NCBI RefSeq assembly: GCF_035083965.1
Contig: NC_089738.1
Coordinates: 15,216,734-15,280,733 of the forward strand
DNA from: Branchiostoma lanceolatum
Taxonomy: Eukaryota > Chordata > Leptocardii > Amphioxiformes > Branchiostomatidae
DNA: 64,000 nt
Direction of reading: 5' to 3'
The notes below the pieces were generated by a model. It ran no database searches. It was not told the DNA's origin and worked only from the letters and a program-made list of their open reading frames with translations. Numbering within the stretch: position 1 is the stretch's first letter; every line of letters begins with the position of its first letter. Made by a program: the position numbers and the translations under genes. Below are positions 55,501 to 64,000 of the stretch, in pieces.

Positions 55501-58500
55501 AAGAAACAGGATGTTCTAATGATTACAACCAAGAATGACTGTTTCTGTTGTGTCCTTTTCGGTATTGTTTTTATATTCACATTGTTACTTTTGTTTCTGT
55601 TACGTTTCCAGTGATAGTTCTATGCACAGGATCGCACATGTCCAACAGTCTGGAGGAATCCATCGTCCTGAACGCATCGCACAACCTGGGATTTTCCTCG
55701 GGCCGGTACGCCTTCATTTCCGTGGACCCTTTACTGAACACTGCGGTTGCAAGGCGATTCCAAGCCGCCACGGACTCAACCGCAAACCACGTGGAAATGC
55801 ATCGTTCATTGCTGACATTAGCACCAAGCCCGCCGTCCCAGCTGCCAGGAACAACTGGAGAAAGACTAAGAGAAACAAGGAGGATGGTACAAAATGAGGG
55901 TCTCAAACTCCACGAGGTAAAAATGTCTTAATCATTCCTTTCCGTCTGCTGTTGGAAACGTTGATGAAACATAATATCGTTGTGCATCATCCAAATATTT
56001 CATATTCTTCACATATTTGCATCTCTTGTTATGCAATAATTGGGTTTGATTTGGAAGCTGCCTTGAATCAATTGCTAAGAATCTTCTGGTTCGCGAACCT
56101 TTTTAGAATCTCCTCAATCTATGCCTATTGATCACACCGTGTTATACAATATACATGTATATTAGTTGCCGAGGATGGTATTTTTTAGCGTCACTAACAA
56201 TAGGCGATCTGACATTTTCCAATTAGGCACACGTTGAGATCTTACGTAGCCATAACATGTGTCACACAAAGGCAACCATGTTGCCGCGCCAATGGTGTGA
56301 TTACTAGTGGTGTCCTTTATCAATCACGAGGCTGGTCTGATTCTGTATGGAGTGTTTCTATGGTAGGACACAAAGGACCAGCTTGATGGGGGCTGATTTG
56401 GTTTGAAGCGCCCGGATCCGACATACTCGCCATAACAACTGTCTCAAGAGGCTTGTTTTCACAGAATGGTCCCGACATCTTGTGCAAGGCCTCTTTTGTG
56501 TTCAGACAAGAAACGATGATTTTGAGTGTACTTTGTGTAACACAAGAGACGATGATGCTGAAAATCCCGTTGCTATAGTTACGTGATGTAAAGTATGTTG
56601 CTTGTTGACGTACGACTTTGAGTCAGTTGTCAGGACTCGGGTCATTGGCCTTTTTAGATCATTTTTGGAGCTTTTCTATAGATCAGCTTCGTGTTTGCCG
56701 ACCTAAAAAGGCATAAAGCCAAATTGATGAAATGTAATTCATGGGTTTCTACAAGATATGATGACTTGAGAAAGAATATACTATACTAGGCTATACTAGT
56801 CCCAGGCTATACTATACTTATATTTTTTATACAACCATTGTGAATGACTTAAGAACATGGGCACCTGACGTCCCCAACGTTCTCGTCCTCTATGCGTAAG
56901 AAATGAATTAAATAGTAAAAACACATTCTTCTAGTAACAGATATTTTACAGGTAAATAGTCAACCAGTGCAATATGCTTGTATGTAGTTTTCCTGTACCA
57001 ATTCCATGTTTAAAGATTTTTTATCTGCAGTTTCGGTGCCTGAACAGTTCGACGCACGTGAACACGTTTTCACTTTTCCTTGCGCCCTCTGGGTTTTACC
57101 TTGCGCCCTCTGGATGTCCTAAGCCAGAAAATGCCGGGGCTGTCCTAGGTTTAAAAAAAAAGTTCATCTTGTGTATTGTACGTCTGTTCTAAGTACAATA
57201 AGTGTGATTTTAGATCTCATCTTTTTCAGTTGTTTGCATTCTCCTATTTGTATGATTCTGTGATCACCATGGCGACGGCGCTCAACAACACCGTTCCTGA
57301 CCACCGCGGTTCGGACGGACTGATCAACGGCACCGCGATAACGATGCGCATGCGCGAGGTGAAGTTTGAGGGGTTGTCCGGGTGGGTGACCTTTGACCAG
57401 ACGGGGGAACGGATGTTCGACTTCGCCCTGATGCAGCATCCGGGGGATGGCAGGGGTCCAGAAACGTTGATTCTGGTCTGTACTATTCATTTTCTCAATC
57501 ACAAATGGCTTTACCAAATGTGTTAACTAGTGAACTAGCATACCCTGGTGTAGCACTTGCCTAGCTGTGTGGCCCAAGGCCTATAGAAATGTATTGTGCT
57601 CTATGATTGGTTATTATGATTACATGAACAACTAATTATTAAATGCACGTTTGCACCAATGTTTGCTTTTACATAATTTTATGTAAAACCAACAAAAAGT
57701 TTGATAGATAGTACAAGTTTCTGGCCAACATACATTTTGTCACATGTTATTAAGACCAACAGAATGCACTTTAGATTGCTCAGTCTATTCATATGTTTAG
57801 GACCAACAGATGTTTATCTTTTCCCTCTCTAAGCTGGCAGCGTCATACCTGGATAGCAGTACCCTGCAATACCAAGGTGTTCAGCAAGATGGGGTTCTTC
57901 AGACTGTCCTTCTGCCTGCACCAGACCCAGCCTGCAAGTTTGAAGGACATTGTGAAGACCCATCAAGTATGAAGATTTCTCCATACTACTTTATGCATTG
58001 CATTCATGGAATAACTGTGACTGTTTACCAGTGACTCTGAAATCTGTGCAGCTCCAACCAAGATGTCCTTACCCTTACTTCCAAGGTAACTATTTGGAAC
58101 CAGGAGCTTAACTGTGAGGCTGCTACCTGTTGAGCCACAGGAACATCCCTCTGACTATATGATAATGAAGGCTAAATCCTAGATCATCTTACCTACATTT
58201 TCCATCTTCCCTCTCCCCAGGCAATAACAGCATTGTGGTGGTGGGTGTCCTGGTGGGGGTCTTCCTGACAATCGTGGCCTGTGTGGTCTCAGCAGTGCTC
58301 TTCAGGTGACACTTAAAGTTACATGTACCCTTACCAATCCTGTGTACTAAAATATTACTGTACAGTAATTACTTGACCTTTAATTTATCAAATGTTGTGA
58401 TATAGGCCCCTTAATGATAGTTTGTAACATTTTATGACACAGGCACCTTTAATTTATCAAATGTTGTGATATAGACCACTGGATGATAGTTTGTAAAGTT

Positions 58501-61500
58501 TCATGACACAGGCACCTTTAATTTGTCAAATGTTGTGATATAGACCACTGGCTGATAGTTTGTAACATTTTATGAGACAGGCACCTTTAAGTTGTCAAAT
58601 GTTGTGATAAAGACCACTGGATAATGATGTGTAACATGTTATGACATAGCCATGGGCACCTTCACTTTGTTAACAGTTGTCTGTCCTTCCCAGTAAGCTG
58701 TACATGAAGAGCCAGATGAGAGACAGTAAGCTGCTGCTGGTGGTGGGGGATCTGGTGTTCGTCAACAGGAACTCAACCAAGAACAGCAAAATTGTACGTA
58801 AAGTTGGGGTACAGGCCTATGTACCGACACCTCTATGTTCTGACACCCCCAATGTTTCGACATCCCCTACTCCTAACATAGGGGTGCTGCAATGTACATG
58901 TGTCAGAACAAAGGGCTGGACAGAGGAGGGTTGGAAAAAGATAAAGGTGAAATGGGGGAGGGGAGAGTTGGTGATTTGAAGGAGTTTAGCCAAAAGTAAA
59001 GAACAGGAAGGAAAGGGAGTAAAAATAGAAAGAGGAAAGCAAGACATAAGGGAAAAGGATAGAAGGGAAATGAAAGAACAAAAGTCAAAGAAAGAAACAT
59101 AAAAGCTATAGAAGCCTGTAGAAATAGAGTGGTAGTCTGCCCTGTACACAGAAAGGTTTGGGAAGGATTGAATCCTGTATAAGTGCATTTTCAGGATGTT
59201 TGTTTAATAATCTCTTCTAAACAGGACCTCAATGGACAGAGTCTGAGAGCACAGAGCAACGCCCTCAGCCAGAGGAGCAGACCCGGGAGCGCATCAGAAT
59301 GTGGCGACAGTTCTTCACCCATAGCTAGATATAACGTAAGAAAAACTATATTACTGTTCCATTCTATTAGTACCTAAGTCCTATTCCTTTATAATACAAT
59401 GCTAAACTCTCTTCCAACACTAACTTTAATAGGTATTCATGGATCAAATTTTCATCGACCACTGTCACCGTCTTCAAAATCAATAAATCCTTATTACAGT
59501 CAGTGGTCGTTGAAAATTTGATCCATGAATACCTTAGTGTTGGAAGAAAGTTTAGCATTGTATTATGATTACTACCAACACAGATGAGCTTCCATGATAG
59601 TTCCTATTCCTTGTCATTGTTTAACTGGAGTTGAGCAAAAGGGTTTGGTAGCTTTTGCACAGTAACAGAAGTACAGCTTTTGAAGTAACAAAACAAAATA
59701 TAAATCATGGAAGAATTGATTTGATTTATTTGACTGTAAATAAAAGAAGAATTCTCAAGTCTAATATTTCAAGGACAGATGAAACAATTTTTAGTTAAGT
59801 TCCATCGCTTTCACCAAGAAAATTTTCATTCAGACATTTCAGTTAGAATAACGGTTTATGGTATTCCTGTGGAATATATGTGCCTCAGTCCCTCAGATGA
59901 AAGACAGTGGATGCTGTCTGAAACGTTTGACAGTTTACAAAACTTATCCAGTTGCTTGAGTAACTTTTGTATCACGGTATCTCAAAACCTGGACATCTAT
60001 AAACGTTTAATTGATGTGATGGGCTGATTAGTGCATGCACCTGGGTAGAGGTTATGATTTGGTGTGATCTAACTTGTACTTCATTTCCTGACCACTAGGG
60101 GGAGCTGGTGTGGCTGAAGCGGATGCGTCTGCGTGATCTGGGGTCCAACAGCAGGTTCATGAAGGTGCTCAAACAGGTACGGAATTTTTTTTTTTTAAGA
60201 AGAGCCGAAATATTTTGTTTTACATCAACATGTAGCCCTAACATGGATTGGAATTATTTCAGTCTTCCTGCCAGAAAGACTTATTTTGTCAAAGTAAAAA
60301 TCCAGAGTAGTCAGTGTGGTAAGCATGTAAACTTCATCACTGTATTCAGTTAATGGTATTCAATTATCTATTGATAAAGAATGGTACCTTGGCATCTCTT
60401 AAGTGAATGTAAAACAGCTAATCTCTTTTGAGGCAAAGTATTTCATTACTTATTCTCTTAGTAGAGTCAAACTTGCCCAAGAAGACCACTCAGGGGACTG
60501 ATAAAATCTGGTCTATGAGGTCAGGTGGTCACTATAGACAGGATTTTTAACGTTTGTGTCAAGGGGAAGATTTATCTAAGACACCACCAAAAATGTGTCA
60601 CATTGAACAGGTGGTCCTTATGAACAGGTGGTCACTTGTACAGGTTTGACTGTGGTCCGATTTACACACAAGTTTTCTGAGTCGACTCGGGGCTGTGTGT
60701 GAGGAGCTTTGGGCTGCTCAAGTGGAGTTTTTCTAATAGAAAACACTTTTTGAGTGGCCTAGGGTTTTCCTTGCACAGTTCTAAGTCGACTCCAAGTCGA
60801 CTCCAAGACGCATGTGTAAACCCTAGAGCCTGTATATCAATGGCCAGGTGGTCCTTGTGTGGAGGTGGTCGATTGTACAGACTTGTATCAAACTGTATTT
60901 CAACATTTCAAGAAGTGGAATGTGTTAGCATTACTTTCTCCCCAACAGATGCGAGATCTGCACAGTGAAAACGTGAACCCGTTCATGGGCTGCTACACAG
61001 AGCCTGGGAACCAGGGGATCGTCACTGAACACTGCTCCAGGGGCAGCTTAGAGGTACGGACAGAAAATGTGTCATGATTTGTCATTTGTAATTCGTTGTA
61101 GTGTATACTTATAAGTCCTTTGTCTTCATCGACAGATGTTTTCACATGTAGTAAATTATGTTTCACACATTGTGAAAATTGTGAAATATTTGCAGTGGTC
61201 TTATCTTTGCAGTTTTTGAGGTGACCTTTCCACCGGGCCAAATAAATGTATAAAACACCACAAACAAACATGCATTTGGTATTCACCCGCCTTGCTTCCC
61301 TGTGAACCACAGATGCCTCCCTTTTACCCTTACAAGATCATGTAAACCAGGTCCCACAGACTCAACATCAATTTTCAGTTTCAAAGAATGGATTTTGCTG
61401 GTTGACTTAAAGCTGAATCTAATACCATCTCTAGTACTGAAAAAATACACAAGGGTTTGAGCTTGTTCTTTTTTTGCACCGCTGCTACTGGCTGTCCAAA

Positions 61501-63730
61501 TGCTCCCTTTCAACTAAAAGCGATGGTTCTAAATACGGTGCTTCTCTTGTTGCAGGATCTGATTCGTAATGAAGAGATGCAGCTGGACTGGGTGGTGAAG
61601 CAGTCGTTATTGACAGATCTAGTGAAGGTAAGACAAATGGAAACCGTTGAAGTATATATATCAAACCAACTTCAATGCCAGTCGGTGAATCATCTTTAAG
61701 TATATTGGGCAGCGCCTGTCTCCGTTTCTGTAGCCGTTAGGCCACACCGTGGTGCAAGCACTATGACAAGGGGATAGTCCACTGGTAGTGATATGTGTTT
61801 AGCTGCCATACTCTTTCCCATGAGTGCTGAGTGCTATGCCTTGTCTTGGATGTCCATCAAGAGATGATGATGACGTCAATGGTGTGATCATTGCTGTAAC
61901 GGAGTCACTGGAAATAACTTAGGGAGGCCCGTTGGATCTAAAGATAGAGAAAGTAGGTCACTCAGGCAGTTGGGGAGAAGAACACCTGAGAGAAGGACGT
62001 ACTCATTAAACTAACAAGAAAGAGCTATCTGATTCTTGTGTGAGTTTGTGAGTCCTTTAGCGCCAGCCATCCTGACAAGATATGGCGTTTTCAGACAATT
62101 GCCTAAAAGCTGAAGCATAGATGCGTCCACACACTGTGCAACGGTGCTGCTATACAGAGAAAGCAGTACGTACCACTTTAACCTTCTCCCTGCTGATGTA
62201 TCCATTTGGCACCAAAATTTGTATTTCATTTTACAGGTTTAGGCAGCAGGGAGAAGGTTAAAATTCATTTCGTATGACCCAGCCAGGGTTTGAACCTGCG
62301 CCCTCTCAAATGCAAAGCAAGCACTCTGCACACTAGGCTGTTGTGTTTCTATTGCTTCGGTTCACATGTTTCTCCTCCCAAATGTCCCACAGGGCATGAA
62401 GTATCTCCACAGCAGTCCCATCCAGGTGCACGGGAGGCTGAACTCTCGCAACTGTCTGATTGACGGCCGCTTCATGCTGAAGATTTCCGACTATGGCTTA
62501 CTTGATCTCCTGGCAACACAGAAGGAGAGCCGCAAGGAACATAAGGAAACAGAAAGCAGGGCGAAAGGTATTTATTCGCTCATTCAGACCCTTGTAGTGC
62601 CTAGTGACACATGAGGCAGCAAGTAAATTCCTTGCTGTTTCAGTAGCAGGTTATATTTCTACAAGGAGGGGTTGCGAGCCCTTCCTCATGGGGCCCCTTT
62701 GAAAAGACGGTGCAGCCCCAATTGAGATGCCCTTCCCAGGATTTGAACCAGGGTCTCCCAGTTACCAACTAATTGGAAACAGTATAAAAAACATCCCTTA
62801 TATGGTACTTATGTGTACAATTCAAGAAAGCTTTTTGTCTTCGAAAGTTTGATTTGTACAGCCATTATATGTTACTGTTGAATTAACATGGCAGTTGGCA
62901 CCAATGTCACACTACAATCTACATCAGACATACCAGTAGTACTATAATTAGTGATTGTACATTGCCCAGACCTCCTGTGGACTGCCCCAGAGCTGCTGAG
63001 AGACCCTATCCTCAAGAAGGCAGGCACACAGAAGGGAGATGTGTACAGTTTCGCCATCATCTGTCAGGAGATCATCCTCAGGGGACCACCTTTCTGCATG
63101 CTCAGCCTCTCCGCAGAAGGTGATGGAATGACATGTGTCAATCATTGTGTGTTAAGATTAAGTTTAGGGTGAAACATGACATAGTAGCATGTTTCTTTTT
63201 CAGGCGACATTTGAAAACGATCGCATTATATGAGTGCTGAAACTAGTGCTGAAACTAGATCTAGGCCTCATAAGAGGTTTACCGGTCTGGGTTTATGATG
63301 ATACTCTGAATCCTGTCATTCCTATGGGAGAAGCCAGTCAATTTCTCTAGCTGTTTTTGTTGTTATCTTACTTGACATTCAAGGGTGAATATGACTTGTT
63401 TAACATGGTACATTTTTCCACTTGGATTCTTTAGTTCAGTATCAGTTGTATAGATCTATCAGCAGAGAAAAAAGGTCTTTAATCCTATTCCAATTAATCC
63501 ATGCGTATGTCATGTGTATATATATCTACATATTCATGACTAACTAACCTTACTTACCTACAGAGATCATAGCCAAGGTAAAGAAGCCCCCTCCGCTGTG
63601 CCGACCGTCAGTCACAGCCAGCTCCGCCCCCCAGGACTTCATCAACATGATGAAGCAGTGCTGGACGGAGTCACCCGACATGCGCTCAGATTTCAACCAG
63701 CTGTACGAAGAGCTCAAAACCATCAACAAG
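52583..63730 (+). CDS. Receptor guanylate cyclase, natriuretic-peptide-receptor type, 5' 13 exons
   Basis: A membrane receptor that would make cGMP on binding an extracellular ligand. Exons: 52583-53249, 55612-55916, 57230-57475, 57834-57966, 58221-58305, 58694-58793, 59225-59335, 60099-60176, 60949-61053, 61556-61627, 62393-62567, 62970-63119, 63564-63730. All phases agree, giving 798 residues. Order: signal peptide (about 1-25, ending PALG), ANF-receptor ligand-binding domain (to about 450; paired Cys, ending with YLYDSV and [17 protein letters not shown]), one TM segment (about 454-476, [18 protein letters not shown]), then the kinase-homology domain. That domain keeps the VAxK-like lysine (WLKRM) but has [12 protein letters not shown] where a kinase has HRDxxxxN, and DYG for DFG, as in NPR-A/B. 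The cyclase catalytic domain must lie right of the window. The weakest junction is exon 3 (donor GTCTGT). Confidence 0.92.
53899..53936. repeat. (AC)n microsatellite
   Basis: About 18 AC units with one ATACTC interruption in guanylate cyclase intron 1. Confidence 0.9.
54361..55272. repeat. About six-copy tandem repeat of ~148 bp in guanylate cyclase intron 1
   Basis: The unit carries CAGCACCAAGGACAGGAGAA, CGCCCTCACGAAA and CCAATGAGTGAAAA, recurring near 54447, 54595, 54743, 54888 (degenerate), 55011 and 55169. Units have diverged by small indels and one holds a C10 run. No reading frame runs through it. Confidence 0.8.
58048..58145 (-). repeat. SINE-like family B fragment
   Basis: CCAACCAAGATGTCCT and GAACCAGGAGCTTAACTGTG match the tRNA-like end of the 47.4 kb copy. 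It lies in the intron before the TM exon. Confidence 0.55.
58378..58650. repeat. Four-copy ~69 bp tandem repeat in guanylate cyclase intron 5
   Basis: Four head-to-tail copies of a unit with CAAATGTTGTGATATAGACC, GATAGTTTGTAACATTTTATG and ACAGGCACCTTTAA, lying just before exon 6. Copies differ by a few substitutions, which indicates fairly recent amplification. Confidence 0.85.
59398..59562. repeat. Head-to-head inverted pair of the 17.4 kb repeat
   Basis: ACAATGCTAAACTCTCTTCC at the left and GGAAGAAAGTTTAGCATTGT at the right are inverse copies, each continuing through GGTATTCATGGATCAAATTT and the CGACCACTG core. The centre is AT-rich. Confidence 0.75.
59895..60000 (+). repeat. Penelope-like dispersed repeat in guanylate cyclase intron
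   Basis: GATGAAAGACAGTGGATGCT, GTCTGAAACGTTTGAC and TTATCCAGTTGCTTGAGTAA match the family; ACCTGGACATCTATAAACG replaces the usual tail. Confidence 0.5.
61703..61862 (-). repeat. SINE family A fragment in guanylate cyclase intron
   Basis: Read on the minus strand it repeats CTGAGCACTCA-like, GGGAAAGAGTATGG, CACTACCAGTGGACTA and GGTGTGGCC blocks of the 2.3 kb copy. Confidence 0.6.
62270..62350 (-). repeat. tRNA-like SINE head just before an exon
   Basis: The minus strand shows GGTTCAAACCCTGGCTGGGTC (B box) preceded by TAGTGTGCAGAGTGCTTGC (A-box-like). It ends about 45 bp before the acceptor of exon 11. Confidence 0.45.
62575..62790 (-). repeat. SINE-like family B copy beginning at a guanylate cyclase exon donor
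   Basis: It starts 8 bases after the donor of exon 11 (62567) with CATTCAGACCCTTGTAGTGC and contains GATTTGAACCAGGGTCTCCC. It seems to have inserted immediately downstream of the splice site. Confidence 0.65.
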
Positions 63731-64000
63731 GTGCGTACGCCACATAGGTCTTGATTTAAAAAATGCAATATTTGGGAGGTTTGTTATTTTTACAGCAAAA
63801 TTCTCCAAACATTTGGCCACAGTACCATGGTCTTTAGATAAAAAAAGACAGTCTCCAGCCGGCCATGAGGCAACTAATCACTTACTCCACAGCCATGGAA
63901 GTCATCCTTTGAGTGCTTAGGGTTATGGCACGTTTCCTAAGGTTCCCTATGGTTGTATCTTAGAGTGATGTTCATTGTTAAAAGTATTCTGAAATGAAAC

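Overview
The window looks like nuclear DNA of an invertebrate deuterostome, most likely a cephalochordate (lancelet). The evidence is intron-rich genes with GT-AG borders, chordate-type families (RB1, adenosine receptor, receptor guanylate cyclase, AADAC-like esterases), tRNA-derived SINEs, 5'-truncated LINE tails and many small inverted-repeat transposons. The species name is an inference from gene style, not from a search.

Layout. (1) 1-9.4 kb: no recognisable exon; it holds SINEs, a 1.16 kb inverted-repeat element, a 185-bp tandem array and an unexplained 221-codon open frame. (2) 9.6-10.8 kb, plus strand: an intronless adenosine-receptor-like GPCR that seems to lack the second half of TM4. 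(3) 13.2-23.3 kb, minus strand: 14 coding exons of an RB1 (retinoblastoma) orthologue, from the start codon to early pocket A, plus a probable 5' noncoding exon and an upstream promoter block with E2F and CCAAT motifs. The remaining RB1 exons are not visible and must lie left of the window, unless the locus is broken. The GPCR would then be nested antisense inside an RB1 intron. (4) 24.8-35.0 kb, plus strand: three tandem, four-exon AADAC/NCEH1-like alpha/beta-hydrolase genes with intact catalytic residues, each preceded by the same promoter and the same LINE 3' tail. (5) 35-52.5 kb: gene-poor and repeat-rich, with foldback elements, a retroposed insertion with target-site duplication, and one weak GTPase-like exon candidate. 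(6) 52.6-63.7 kb, plus strand: 13 exons of a natriuretic-peptide-receptor-type membrane guanylate cyclase (signal peptide, ligand-binding domain, TM, kinase-homology domain). Its cyclase domain should lie beyond the right edge.

The genes do not form one pathway. The most distinctive features are the antisense GPCR beside RB1, the E2F/CCAAT block ahead of RB1, the recently expanded esterase array, and a set of foldback transposons with different interiors but 8-9 bp target-site duplications.
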